Part shown: piece by piece, positions 7,362 through 15,950 of the stretch | How positions within the stretch are numbered: the stretch's first letter is position 1 | Layout: each line of letters starts with the position of its first letter | Assembly: GCA_943372645.1 (NCBI GenBank) | Contig: CALRZN010000010.1 | Location: 1-64,000, forward strand | Reading direction: 5' to 3' | DNA: 64,000 nucleotides | From: VBWE01 sp943372645 | Lineage (GTDB): Bacteria; Bacteroidota; Bacteroidia; Palsa-965 | The notes under the pieces: model-generated | The model's input: the letters and a program-made list of their open reading frames with translations, nothing else | What the model was told of the DNA's origin: nothing | Databases searched by the model: none | Translations under genes and position numbers: made by a program

Positions 7362-8687
7362 TTACACCGTCACAATCCCAATCTTCTTCTTAATCCCTTC
7401 CGTAGTAAGCGAACCCGGACGTTCAATCGGGTGGCCGAGTGCGCGGTCCCAGATGAGCGAAGCGAGTACACCCAGCGAACGCGAAACGCCGAACAGCACG
7501 GTATAAAAATCAAATTCGGTAATGCCGTAATGCATCAGCAGTGCGCCGGAATGTGCATCCACATTCGGCCACGGGTTTTTGATTTTGCCGGTGCCTTCGA
7601 GAATGGGCGGAGCCACTTTGTAAATCATCTGTACGATTTCGCACAGCGGATCAACACCTTTCGTGGCTTTGATGTAGCGGTTGTAAAAATCCTGCTGTGC
7701 CGAAAAACGCGGATCGGTTTTGCGGAGTACGGCATGACCGTAACCCGGAACCACGCGTCCGTTGGCCAGAGTATCTTTGATGTATTGTTCAATCTGCTCT
7801 TCGGTCGGTAATTCCACACCGAGTTCTTCGCGCATTTTGAGTACCCACGAAATTACTTCCTGGTTGGCAAGTCCGTGCAGCGGGCCGGCCAGGCCGTTCA
7901 TACCTGCAGCAAATGCGAGGTACGGATCGCTGAGTGCAGAACCTACGAGGTGTGTGGTGTGTGCGCTTACGTTTCCACCTTCATGATCCGCATGAATGGT
8001 CATGTACAAACGCATGAGGCGTTTTACATCAAATTCATCAAAACCCATCATGTGCGCCATGTTGGCTGCCCAGTCGAGTTTCGGATCGGGTTCAATATGT
8101 TCGTTGTTCTTGTATTTTTTGCGGTAGATGTACGCAGCAACACGCGGCAGGCGCGCAATGAGGTTCATCGAATCTTCGTACGTGTAATCCCAGTAATCTT
8201 TTTTGTTCATGCCTTCGCGGTATGCTTTTGCAAACAGCGATTCGGTTTGCATGGCCATTACGGCAATGCTGAACATGGTCATCGGGTGTGTTGACGAAGG
8301 CAGTTTGTCAATCGTATCGAAAACGTGTTTCGGTACAATGGCGCGGCGTGCCCAGTTATTTCCGATGTCGTACGCTTCTTCTTTGGTCGGCAGCTCACCA
8401 ACAAGCATGAGGTAAAAAATACCTTCGGGCAGCGGCTCGGTTCCGTTCGGTGCTTTGGGCAGTTTTTCACGCAGTTCCGGGATGCCGTAACCACGGAAAC
8501 GGATGCCTTCTTCAGGATCGAGTTTCGAGGTTTCGGTAACAAGACCGGTAATGCCTTTCATACCCTGGTACACCTGGGCAACCGTGTATTCTCCGAGTTT
8601 TTTATCACCGTGTTCTTTGATGATCGCCTTCACTTCGGCTGCCATGGGCTTCGCCTTGGCAATAAATTTATCTTTCAAACTGTCCAT
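7362..8687 (-). CDS. gltA: Citrate synthase, eukaryote-like type
   Basis: Condenses acetyl-CoA and oxaloacetate to citrate in the TCA cycle. 441 residues. The catalytic triad is visible: H271 in HGLANQEV, H318 in GYGHAVLRKTDPR and D377 in NVDAHSG. The surrounding sequence (HADHEGGNVSAHTTHLVGS, SALSDPYLAFAAGMNGLAGP) resembles mitochondrial citrate synthase far more than the usual hexameric bacterial GltA, a known variant in several Bacteroidota. It is monocistronic, with a strong terminator just downstream. Position beyond carA-eno on the same strand is consistent with a conserved Bacteroidota gene order. Confidence 0.96.
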   Translation of the reverse strand: MDSLKDKFIAKAKPMAAEVKAIIKEHGDKKLGEYTVAQVYQGMKGITGLVTETSKLDPEEGIRFRGYGIPELREKLPKAPNGTEPLPEGIFYLMLVGELPTKEEAYDIGNNWARRAIVPKHVFDTIDKLPSSTHPMTMFSIAVMAMQTESLFAKAYREGMNKKDYWDYTYEDSMNLIARLPRVAAYIYRKKYKNNEHIEPDPKLDWAANMAHMMGFDEFDVKRLMRLYMTIHADHEGGNVSAHTTHLVGSALSDPYLAFAAGMNGLAGPLHGLANQEVISWVLKMREELGVELPTEEQIEQYIKDTLANGRVVPGYGHAVLRKTDPRFSAQQDFYNRYIKATKGVDPLCEIVQMIYKVAPPILEGTGKIKNPWPNVDAHSGALLMHYGITEFDFYTVLFGVSRSLGVLASLIWDRALGHPIERPGSLTTEGIKKKIGIVTV

Positions 8688-8980
8688 AAAAAGGAATGGA
8701 ATTAATTGCTGTGTTTCGTGTTATCAGAATCGAAGCTAAGGTATATAGCACAAGGCTCAATTGCAAGAAAATACCACTGCCGTGCAAATATTTTTTTTGC
8801 ACACCGTAATTACCTGCTGCTGCTTCGACCCGATCCATAGGAAATGGATTTGATGCTATAACAAATTACCCCCCAATTTGTTTGTGTGCATTGTGCCGGA
8901 AAAGGCATTTTTTCAACTGAAAAGTGGCTGGTTTTAAAAGCTGTTTCACCTGCGGTAGTTTTGGTTTCACCGCGCCCCGG
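8688..8980. other. Intergenic region between gltA and the enolase terminator
   Basis: About 290 nt with no credible gene. It must hold the gltA promoter, but no full TAnnTTTG match is visible on the minus strand. There is a small hairpin, GTGCAAA (8782-8788) with TTTGCAC (8796-8802). The short plus-strand frame at 8886 lacks protein-like features. Confidence 0.4.
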
Positions 8981-9030
8981 TGGGACTTCTGCGACTTCTG
9001 GAACAAGTCGCAGGAGTACCCAAAGTCCCA
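8981..9030. repeat. Nested palindromic repeat
   Basis: Outer arms TGGGACTT (8981-8988) and AAGTCCCA (9023-9030) enclose inner arms TGCGACTT (8990-8997) and AAGTCGCA (9005-9012). The two arm pairs are near-copies of each other (GGGACTT and GCGACTT), giving a compact REP-like element. Confidence 0.6.
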
Positions 9031-9051
9031 GCTGCCAGCCCCATAAAAAAA

Positions 9052-9073
9052 GGCTGCCTCTTTTGAGGCAGCC
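9052..9073 (-). terminator. Terminator of the carA-eno unit
   Basis: A 9-bp perfect stem GGCTGCCTC/GAGGCAGCC with a 4-nt loop, 23 nt beyond the enolase stop codon. It is followed on the minus strand by seven Ts. Confidence 0.9.
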
Positions 9074-9095
9074 CTTGTATTATTGATGCCCGTGC

Positions 9096-10385
9096 CTAAC
9101 GCACAAACTTAAACGAAGGTCCGAGGTAGCGGGCGGCATCACCAAGCTGCTCTTCAATACGCAGCAGCTGGTTGTATTTTGCAATACGGTCGGAACGCGA
9201 AGCCGAACCGGTTTTAATCTGCCCGGTAGAAAGCGCAACGGCAAGATCCGCAATCGTGGTGTCTTCTGTTTCGCCCGAGCGGTGGCTCATTACGGCGGTG
9301 TAGGCATTGTTCTGTGCCATCTGCACGGCGTTGATGGTTTCCGTAAGCGAACCAATCTGGTTTACTTTCACCAGGATGGAATTCGCAATGCCTTTCGAAA
9401 TGCCTTCCTGCAGGCGTTTTACGTTGGTCACAAACAGGTCGTCGCCCACGAGCTGGATTTTATCGCCAAGTGCTTTGGTCATCAGCGCCCAGCCATCCCA
9501 GTCGTCTTCGGCCAGGCCGTCTTCGATGGAAATGATCGGGTATTTTTTCACCCAGTCCACCCAGTAATCCACCATTTCCGACGAGCTCAGTTCATCGCCC
9601 GACGATTTGTGGAATACGTATTTTTTCTTTTTGTCGTTCCACATCTCCGAAACGGCCGGATCCATGGTGATGTAAATATCTTCGCCCGGGCGGTAGCCAG
9701 CCGATTCAATGGCGCGGAGCACGAACTCGATGGCTTCCACGTTGTTTTTGATGTCCGGCGCAAAACCGCCTTCATCGCCCACGTTGGTGGAATAGCCTTT
9801 TTCTTTCAGTACTTTTTTCAGGTGGTGAAACACTTCCACGCCCATGCGCAGTCCTTCGCTGAAGCTCGGTGCGTTTACAGGCATTACCATAAATTCCTGG
9901 AAGTCGATACCGTTATCGGCATGTGCGCCGCCGTTCAGAATGTTCATCATCGGCATGGGCAGCAGGCTGGCGTTTACACCGCCGATATAGCGGTACAGCG
10001 GCTGTCCGCACTCTTCAGCAGCAGCGCGGGCCACGGCTAATGATACGCCAAGAATGGCATTCGCACCGAGGCTGGCTTTGTTGTCGGTTCCGTCCAGGGC
10101 CAGCATGCGCAGGTCAATGCCGTTCTGATCGAAAATGTACATGCCGTTCAGTTCTTCGCGCAGCGTGGTGTTCACGTTGTTCACGGCTTTAAGCACGCCT
10201 TTGCCCATGTAGTTTTTCGGATCGTTGTCGCGGAGTTCGGCCGCTTCGTGAATGCCGGTGGAAGCACCCGAAGGTACTGCGGCGCGGCCAAGGGTTCCTG
10301 TGCTGGTAATTACATCCACCTCAATGGTCGGATTGCCGCGCGAATCGAGGATCTGGCGGGCTGCAACTTGTGCTATAAAGCTCAT
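9096..10385 (-). CDS. eno: Enolase
   Basis: Glycolytic enzyme interconverting 2-phosphoglycerate and phosphoenolpyruvate. 429 residues, the standard bacterial length. It starts with the diagnostic ARQILDSRGNPTIEVDV. Other hallmarks are GANAILGVSLAVARAAA, the Mg-binding region SIEDGLAEDDWDGW and the family signature ILVKVNQIGSLTET, followed by SHRSGETEDTTIADL. It starts 19 nt after the carA stop, so the two are very likely cotranscribed, and a strong terminator follows. Confidence 0.98.
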   Translation of the reverse strand: MSFIAQVAARQILDSRGNPTIEVDVITSTGTLGRAAVPSGASTGIHEAAELRDNDPKNYMGKGVLKAVNNVNTTLREELNGMYIFDQNGIDLRMLALDGTDNKASLGANAILGVSLAVARAAAEECGQPLYRYIGGVNASLLPMPMMNILNGGAHADNGIDFQEFMVMPVNAPSFSEGLRMGVEVFHHLKKVLKEKGYSTNVGDEGGFAPDIKNNVEAIEFVLRAIESAGYRPGEDIYITMDPAVSEMWNDKKKKYVFHKSSGDELSSSEMVDYWVDWVKKYPIISIEDGLAEDDWDGWALMTKALGDKIQLVGDDLFVTNVKRLQEGISKGIANSILVKVNQIGSLTETINAVQMAQNNAYTAVMSHRSGETEDTTIADLAVALSTGQIKTGSASRSDRIAKYNQLLRIEEQLGDAARYLGPSFKFVR

Positions 10386-10404
10386 ATACTGGAGGGAATA
10401 GTTA

Positions 10405-11553
10405 TTAAACGGTTTGTTTTACGCCGGCCATCAGTTTCACAAAATCATCGAACAGGTAACGGCTGTCTTCCGGACCGGGCGTGGCTTCCGGGTGGTACTG
10501 CACACAGAATACTTTTTTCGTGAGGTGGCGCAGCCCTTCAATGGAGCCGTCGTTCAGGTTGATGTGCGTTATTTCAATGTCTTTGTGTTTGTCCACATCG
10601 GCGGCTTTCACGGCAAAACCGTGGTTCTGCGAAGTAATTTCGCTTTTGCCGGTGATGAGGTTTTTTACCGGGTGGTTGATGCCGCGGTGGCCGTTGTGCA
10701 TTTTAAATGTTTCCAGGCCAAACGACAGTGCGATGATCTGGTGGCCGAGGCAGATACCGAATACCGGTGTGCCGGTTGCAATCAGTTCTTTCACCACGTT
10801 TATTTCATCGGTCATTACCGACGGATCGCCGGGACCGTTGCTCAGCATAATACCGTCCGGGTTCCAGGCCATGATTTCGGCCACACCGGTTTTCATCGGG
10901 AATACTTTTACAAGACAACCGCGGCTGGCGAGGCAGCGGACGATATTTTTCTTCACGCCGTAGTCGATCAGGGCCACTTTGCGCGGGGCATCGGGATCAC
11001 CAACGAGGTACGGCGTTGTTGTGGATACTTTGGATGAAAGCTCCAGCCCTTCCATGGAAGGAACTTTGGCGAGGATGGCTTTCAGTTTATCAATATCCAA
11101 TTCGGAACTCGAGATGATGGCGTTCATGGCTCCGTGATCGCGCACGTGGCGAACGATGGCGCGGGTGTCCACTTCGCAGATGCCCACGATGCCCTGTTGG
11201 GTAAAATAATCCTGGATGGACATATCGGCTCCCGGGCGGGAATAGTTCGGGCTGAACTTTTTACAAACGAGTCCGGCAATTTTAATCGAATCCGATTCTA
11301 CTTCCTCGTTTTTGATACCGTAGTTCCCGATATGTACCGAGGCCGCGGTAAGAATCTGTCCGTAGTAGGACGGATCGGTAAAAATTTCCTGGTACCCGGT
11401 CATCCCGGTGTTAAAACAGATTTCGCCGGTGGTGGTGCCGATGGCGCCTGCGGCTTTTCCGTGAAATACGGTCCCGTCCTGGAGCAGGAGAACGGCGGGT
11501 GGAAGTGCGGTGTATTTCAACTTGGTGGCTTTGTCTTTTGTACTGTTAATCAC
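10405..11553 (-). CDS. carA: Carbamoyl-phosphate synthase small subunit
   Basis: Glutamine amidotransferase subunit that supplies ammonia to CarB for carbamoyl phosphate (arginine and pyrimidine synthesis). 382 residues. The CPSase small-chain N-terminal domain (LLLQDGTVFHG, FNTGMTGYQEI) is followed by a class I glutaminase domain with the nucleophile in GICLGHQ and the His-Glu of QYHPEATPGPED. The start is GTG at 11553; no ATG lies in a sensible place. It begins only 24 nt after the rplQ terminator, whose loop may hold the carA promoter. The large subunit carB is not in this window. Confidence 0.96.
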   Translation of the reverse strand: MINSTKDKATKLKYTALPPAVLLLQDGTVFHGKAAGAIGTTTGEICFNTGMTGYQEIFTDPSYYGQILTAASVHIGNYGIKNEEVESDSIKIAGLVCKKFSPNYSRPGADMSIQDYFTQQGIVGICEVDTRAIVRHVRDHGAMNAIISSSELDIDKLKAILAKVPSMEGLELSSKVSTTTPYLVGDPDAPRKVALIDYGVKKNIVRCLASRGCLVKVFPMKTGVAEIMAWNPDGIMLSNGPGDPSVMTDEINVVKELIATGTPVFGICLGHQIIALSFGLETFKMHNGHRGINHPVKNLITGKSEITSQNHGFAVKAADVDKHKDIEITHINLNDGSIEGLRHLTKKVFCVQYHPEATPGPEDSRYLFDDFVKLMAGVKQTV

Positions 11554-11576
11554 GCTTCTGGACGATTTAGAAAAAG

Positions 11577-11612
11577 AAAAAGGGATAAAGCAAAATTACT
11601 TTATCCCTTTTT
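11577..11612 (-). terminator. Terminator after the ribosomal supercluster, with embedded -7 box
   Basis: A stem of about 14 bp, AAAAAGGGATAAAG with CTTTATCCCTTTTT, and an 8-nt loop, 27 nt after rplQ. The U-rich tract on the minus strand makes it a strong intrinsic terminator. The loop reads TAATTTTG on the minus strand (11591-11598), a full -7 box, with TTTC 20 nt upstream. It may therefore stop ribosomal transcripts and start the carA transcript. Confidence 0.8.
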
Positions 11613-11638
11613 TGTGGAGAAATCAACTTGTTGACAAA

Positions 11639-12118
11639 TTATTCACTTGCGTTGTTTTCGTCTTTTGCGGTAGCGTCTTCGGCTTTTTTCTTGCCACCAC
11701 GGCCACGGCGGGTCGTTTTGGCTTTTTTCTCGCCTTTTGACTTTTCGGTGAGCAGCAACTCGTTAAAGTCAACCAGCTCAATCATTGCCATTTCAGCATT
11801 ATCGCCGGGGCGGGTGCCGAGGCGGATGATGCGGGTGTATCCACCCGGGCGGTCGGCCACTTTACCGGCGATTTCGCCGAAGAGGGCTTTTAAAGCATCG
11901 TTGTTCTGCAGGTAGCTGAACACCACGCGGCGCGAGTGCGTCGAGTCGGTTTTCGATTTGGTGATCAGTGGTTCAACATACACGCGCAGGGCTTTTGCCT
12001 TGGCGATGGTGGTGTTGATGCGTTTGTGCACGAGCAGGGAGCATGCGAGGTTGGCCATCAGCGCGCGGCGGTGACCATCTTTACGGCTCAGGTGATTATT
12101 TTTATTTCCGTGTCTCAT
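11639..12118 (-). CDS. rplQ: 50S ribosomal protein L17
   Basis: 159 residues. The L17 core (MRHGNKNNHLSRKDGHRRAL onward, about 120 residues) sits near the exit of the peptide tunnel. A C-terminal tail of about 35 residues rich in Lys, then in Ala, Glu and Asp (KKKAEDATAKDENNASE) goes beyond the E. coli length; such tails are common in Bacteroidota. Last gene of the long ribosomal operon. Confidence 0.97.
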   Translation of the reverse strand: MRHGNKNNHLSRKDGHRRALMANLACSLLVHKRINTTIAKAKALRVYVEPLITKSKTDSTHSRRVVFSYLQNNDALKALFGEIAGKVADRPGGYTRIIRLGTRPGDNAEMAMIELVDFNELLLTEKSKGEKKAKTTRRGRGGKKKAEDATAKDENNASE

Positions 12119-12150
12119 TTCTTCTTTGTTCCTTTTTTTGGATAAATCCG

Positions 12151-13143
12151 TTAGTCTTTATCAAGCTTGTATTTGGCGATGTTCATGCCGAAGTGAAGGC
12201 CTTTGTTCTGTACAAGTTCTTCGAGTTCGGTGAGCGACTTTTTACCGAAGTTGCGGAACTTCAGGAGGTCGTTCTTGTTGAACGAAACCAGGTCACCGAG
12301 CGTTTCCACATCAGCTGCTTTGAGGCAGTTGAGGGCGCGAACGCTGAGGTCCATGTCAACAAGCTTGGTTTTAAGTAACTGACGCACACGCATGGTGTCT
12401 TCGTCAAATTCTTCAACACTTGATTTTTCAAGGTTTTCAACGGTGATTTTCTCATCGCTGAACAGCATGAAGTGGTGAATCAGAATTTTGGCGGCTTCTT
12501 TCAGCGCGTTTTTCGGATGAATCGAACCGTCAGAAACGATTTCAATAACGAGTTTTTCGTAGTCGGTCTTTTGTTCTACACGGTAGTTTTCTACGGTGAA
12601 CTTCACGTTGCGGATCGGTGTGAAAATCGAGTCGATTGCAATCAGCCCGATCGGCGCATTAACCGGTTTGTTCTCTTCCGACGGAACGTAGCCACGACCT
12701 TTGTCGATGGTGAGTTCCATTTTCAGTTTCACAGACGGTTCCATATTGCAGATCACAAAATCCGGGTTCAGCACCTGGAAACCGGAAGTGAATTTTCCGA
12801 TATCGCCGGCGGTGAGCTGGGTTTTTCCTGTGATATTCACTACAACCTTTTCGTTATCGGTTGTTTCGATCTGGCGTTTGAAGCGAACCTGTTTCAGGTT
12901 CAGAACGATTTCAGTTACATCTTCCATAACACCTTTGAGTGTGGAGAACTCATGTTCAACACCTTCGAGGCGGATGGTAGTGATGGCATAACCTTCGAGC
13001 GACGACAACAGGATACGGCGTAATGCGTTTCCGATGGTGATGCCGTAACCCGGCTCAAGCGGACGGAATTCAAAAAGACCTTCCGTGTCACTTGACTGTA
13101 TCATGATAACCTTATCCGGTTTCTGGAAATCGAGAATGGCCAT
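12151..13143 (-). CDS. rpoA: RNA polymerase alpha subunit
   Basis: 330 residues. The N-terminal dimerisation domain has GYGITIGNALRRILLSSLEGYA near residue 33 (assembly of beta and beta-prime). After a linker near residue 240 comes a helix-hairpin-helix C-terminal domain (LSVRALNCLKAADVETLGDL, then FRNFGKKSLTELEELV), which contacts DNA and activators. It is cotranscribed between rpsD and rplQ, as in most bacteria. Confidence 0.98.
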   Translation of the reverse strand: MAILDFQKPDKVIMIQSSDTEGLFEFRPLEPGYGITIGNALRRILLSSLEGYAITTIRLEGVEHEFSTLKGVMEDVTEIVLNLKQVRFKRQIETTDNEKVVVNITGKTQLTAGDIGKFTSGFQVLNPDFVICNMEPSVKLKMELTIDKGRGYVPSEENKPVNAPIGLIAIDSIFTPIRNVKFTVENYRVEQKTDYEKLVIEIVSDGSIHPKNALKEAAKILIHHFMLFSDEKITVENLEKSSVEEFDEDTMRVRQLLKTKLVDMDLSVRALNCLKAADVETLGDLVSFNKNDLLKFRNFGKKSLTELEELVQNKGLHFGMNIAKYKLDKD

Positions 13144-13199
13144 TGTTTTATATATTTTGTTGTTTAACTCCTTGTTAGTTACCCTGGAAAAGTCAGTGA

Positions 13200-13802
13200 T
13201 TACTTCGAATACAATTCGACGATCAGCTGTTCTTTGATGTTTTCCGGTATCTGTGTACGTTCCGGGAAGTTTACAAACTTGCCGGTCAGGTTACTCGGAT
13301 TAAACTCAATCCACGGGAAACTGCTCGTTCCGGAAACTGAATTGGTAATGTTTTCCAGTGTTTTCGAGCGTTCACGAACCGAAATTTCATCGCCCGGCTT
13401 CAGGGTGTACGAAGGAATGTTCACCACTTTGCCGTTTACATTGATATGACGGTGTGACACAAGCTGGCGGGCAGCTGCACGCGAAGGCGCAATACCCATA
13501 CGGTAAACAACATTATCGAGGCGTGCTTCGATGAGTTGCAGGAGCACTTCACCGGTGATGCCTTTGGCACGTGATGCACGTTCGAAAATAATTGCGAACT
13601 GGCGCTCAAGAATGCCATATGTATATTTAACTTTCTGTTTCTCCTGGAGCTGTACAGCGTATTCCGATTTCTTGGCACGTTTCGAAGCGGCGCCGTGAAT
13701 TCCGGGAGGATAGTTTTTCTTTTCAAGTGCTTTTGAAGGGCCGAAGATCGGCTCTTTAAATCTGCGGGCGATTTTGGTCTTGGGACCTGTATATCTTGCC
13801 AT
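13200..13802 (-). CDS. rpsD: 30S ribosomal protein S4
   Basis: 200 residues. Primary 16S rRNA binder and assembly initiator. The S4 RNA-binding domain is visible (RLDNVVYRMGIAPSRAAARQ, then LVSHRHINVNGKVVNIPSY). The N-terminal region lacks the four-cysteine zinc knuckle found in some S4 proteins, so this is the zinc-free form. Confidence 0.98.
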   Translation of the reverse strand: MARYTGPKTKIARRFKEPIFGPSKALEKKNYPPGIHGAASKRAKKSEYAVQLQEKQKVKYTYGILERQFAIIFERASRAKGITGEVLLQLIEARLDNVVYRMGIAPSRAAARQLVSHRHINVNGKVVNIPSYTLKPGDEISVRERSKTLENITNSVSGTSSFPWIEFNPSNLTGKFVNFPERTQIPENIKEQLIVELYSK

Positions 13803-13844
13803 CGTTGTTTCTTTTTAAATGTTTTTTGTTAATGGATCGGAGGA

Positions 13845-14270
13845 TTAAACGCGGCGGCGTTTGGGCGGACGACATCCGTTGTGCGGCAGCGGTGTGATAT
13901 CGATGATTTCAGTAACCTCGATACCGCTGGTGTGCAGCGTACGGATTGCAGATTCGCGGCCTGCTCCCGGTCCTTTAACATAAACTTTTACTTTGCGAAG
14001 TCCTGCTTCGAAAGCTACTTTGGCGCAATCTGATGCGGCCATCTGGGCTGCGTACGGGGTGTTCTTTTTCGAACCCCGGAAACCCATTTTGCCTGCACTT
14101 GCCCATGAAATCACTTGTCCCGATATGTTAGTAAGCGAGATAATGATGTTGTTAAATGTGGCATTGATGTGTGCTTCGCCAACTGCGTCAACTTTAACTA
14201 CGCGCTTTTTAGCGGCAGCCTTAGCTGAAGTTGCAGCACCACCTTTTCCACCCTGCTGTTGTTTAGCCAT
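13845..14270 (-). CDS. rpsK: 30S ribosomal protein S11
   Basis: 141 residues. Part of the 30S platform near the mRNA exit. Typical segments are AHINATFNNIIISLT, GFRGSKKNTPYAAQMAA and the Arg-rich C-terminus NGCRPPKRRRV. The N-terminus carries a short Ala/Lys/Gln-rich extension (residues 1-25) compared with E. coli. Confidence 0.98.
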   Translation of the reverse strand: MAKQQQGGKGGAATSAKAAAKKRVVKVDAVGEAHINATFNNIIISLTNISGQVISWASAGKMGFRGSKKNTPYAAQMAASDCAKVAFEAGLRKVKVYVKGPGAGRESAIRTLHTSGIEVTEIIDITPLPHNGCRPPKRRRV

Positions 14271-14332
14271 TTTGATTTACTCGTTATGCCGCCACACGGA
14301 TCAAGGCGCTGACAGCTTGTTTAAGCGTTACT

Positions 14333-14710
14333 TTACTTGGTTGCTTTTTTCTTGTTAGCGATTGTCTTACGCTTACCTTTACGGGTACGCGCATTTGTTT
14401 TGGTGCGCTGGCCGCGAACCGGTAACCCGTTACGGTGACGGATTCCGCGGAACGTGCCAATGTCCTGCAAACGCTTGATGTTGAGCTGAACTTCCGAGCG
14501 CAATGCACCTTCAACCTTGATCTTTTCGTTGATGATGGTTCGGATTTTGTTCAGGTCGTCATCGTTCCACTCCTGTACTTTTTTGTCTTCGCTGATTCCA
14601 GCTTCAGCCAGGATGCTTGCGGCGGTGCTGCGGCCGATCCCAAAGATATAGGTCAGACCGATTACACCCCTTTTGTTTTTCGGTAAATCAATACCGGCAA
14701 TACGTGCCAT
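14333..14710 (-). CDS. rpsM: 30S ribosomal protein S13
   Basis: 125 residues. Head protein contacting the P-site tRNA and the B1 intersubunit bridge. It begins MARIAGIDLPKNKRGVIGL and ends with the basic tail RTKTNARTRKGKRKTIANKK. It follows rpmJ in the standard order. Confidence 0.98.
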   Translation of the reverse strand: MARIAGIDLPKNKRGVIGLTYIFGIGRSTAASILAEAGISEDKKVQEWNDDDLNKIRTIINEKIKVEGALRSEVQLNIKRLQDIGTFRGIRHRNGLPVRGQRTKTNARTRKGKRKTIANKKKATK

Positions 14711-14758
14711 TTATTGTCGTTTAAAGTGTTTTACTTTTTTTTAAATCCGTTGCCCGGC

Positions 14759-14878
14759 TTAGCCTTTCTGGCGCTGCTTGAATTTCGGATTCTTTTTGTT
14801 GATCACGTATACGCGGCCTTTGCGGCGTACGATGATACACTCTGGGCTGCGTTTCTTTACGGATGTTCTTACTTTCAT
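14759..14878 (-). CDS. rpmJ: 50S ribosomal protein L36, zinc-independent form
   Basis: 39 residues, translated by hand: starts MKVRTSVKKRSPEC and ends NPKFKQRQKG. In zinc-binding L36, ligands occur as C-x2-C, a third Cys and a His. Here only C14 remains; the other positions are S11, N27 and a non-His residue, so the protein should not bind zinc. It lies between infA and rpsM as usual. Confidence 0.95.
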   Translation of the reverse strand: MKVRTSVKKRSPECIIVRRKGRVYVINKKNPKFKQRQKG

Positions 14879-14936
14879 TGTTACTCGTTTTTATCGGTTG
14901 AGGCAACACATTGTATGCTGCCCGGGTATTGTTTAC

Positions 14937-15155
14937 TTATTTATAGCGGTACGAAATTCGTCCCTTCGTTAAATCGTACGGAGAAATCTCCACACGTACT
15001 TTATCTCCCGGCAGGATTTTGATGTAGTTCATCCGCATCTTGCCCGAAATATGCGCCACAATCACATGACCGTTTTCGAGTTCCACCCTGAACATTGCGT
15101 TCGAGAGTGCTTCGATAATCGTTCCGTCTTGCTCAATGGCTGGTGTTTTTGCCAT
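14937..15155 (-). CDS. infA: Translation initiation factor IF-1
   Basis: 72 residues, an OB fold (FRVELENGHVIVAHISGKMR, then LPGDKVRVEISPYDLTKGRI). It binds the 30S A site during initiation. It follows map by 3 nt, so they are translationally close and surely cotranscribed. Confidence 0.98.
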   Translation of the reverse strand: MAKTPAIEQDGTIIEALSNAMFRVELENGHVIVAHISGKMRMNYIKILPGDKVRVEISPYDLTKGRISYRYK

Positions 15156-15158
15156 GTT

Positions 15159-15947
15159 TTATATTTCGATCTGTTTTAATTTCAATACTTCTTCAATTTC
15201 CGCGAAAGAAGATAAAATATCCGCTTTCCCGTTTTTTACTGCCACCGTGTGTTCGTAATGTGCCGATGGTTTGCCATCTGCAGTAATTACCGTCCACCCG
15301 TCGCGCAGAAAACGAACGTTCCTGGTTCCCATGTTGATCATCGGCTCAATGGCGATCACCAAACCGTCTTCCATTTTCGGTCCGCTGCCTTTCTTCCCGT
15401 AATTCGGGACATCAGGACTTTCGTGCAACTTCACGCCTACTCCGTGCCCGGTCAGCTCGCGGACAACACCGTAACCGTTGTTTTCCGCATGCGCCTGAAC
15501 CGCTTCGCTGATATCACCGATGCGATTGCCGATGATTGCTTTTTCGATTCCCTTGTACAGGCTTTCTTTCGTTACCCGAAGCAGTTTCAGTACATCCTCC
15601 CCTACTTCACCGACCGGAAATGTAAACGCCGAGTCGCCAACGTATGAATTGAGTACCACACCGCAATCCACCGAAACCACATCGCCATCTTTAATGACGT
15701 CTTTGCCGGGAATACCATGTACCACCTGTGCATTCATACTGATGCAGAGCGATGCGGGAAATCCGCGGTATCCTTTGAAAGCCGGTACGCCCTGGTGATC
15801 GCGGATAAATGTTTCTGCAATCTTGTCCAGTTCGGCCGTTGTAACTCCGGGGCGCAGTTCATTTGCAACTGCTGCCAGGGTCTTTCCAACAAGTAAAGAA
15901 CTCAGTCGTATTAACTCTATTTCCTCTGCCGTCTTGTAGTAAATCAT
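15159..15947 (-). CDS. map: Methionine aminopeptidase, type I
   Basis: 262 residues. Removes the initiator Met from nascent proteins using a dinuclear metal centre. Metal-ligand segments are visible: VSVDCGVVLNSYVGDSAFTF (two Asp), HGVGVKLHESP (His), IEPMINMG (Glu) and a late Glu in SAHYEHTVAV. Placed directly after secY without adk between them, as in many Bacteroidota. Confidence 0.97.
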   Translation of the reverse strand: MIYYKTAEEIELIRLSSLLVGKTLAAVANELRPGVTTAELDKIAETFIRDHQGVPAFKGYRGFPASLCISMNAQVVHGIPGKDVIKDGDVVSVDCGVVLNSYVGDSAFTFPVGEVGEDVLKLLRVTKESLYKGIEKAIIGNRIGDISEAVQAHAENNGYGVVRELTGHGVGVKLHESPDVPNYGKKGSGPKMEDGLVIAIEPMINMGTRNVRFLRDGWTVITADGKPSAHYEHTVAVKNGKADILSSFAEIEEVLKLKQIEI

Positions 15948-15950
15948 CGC

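Noticed and set aside
8886..9086. 66-aa plus-strand open frame before the enolase terminator
   Set aside because: It runs through a palindromic repeat and the terminator and has no protein-like pattern.
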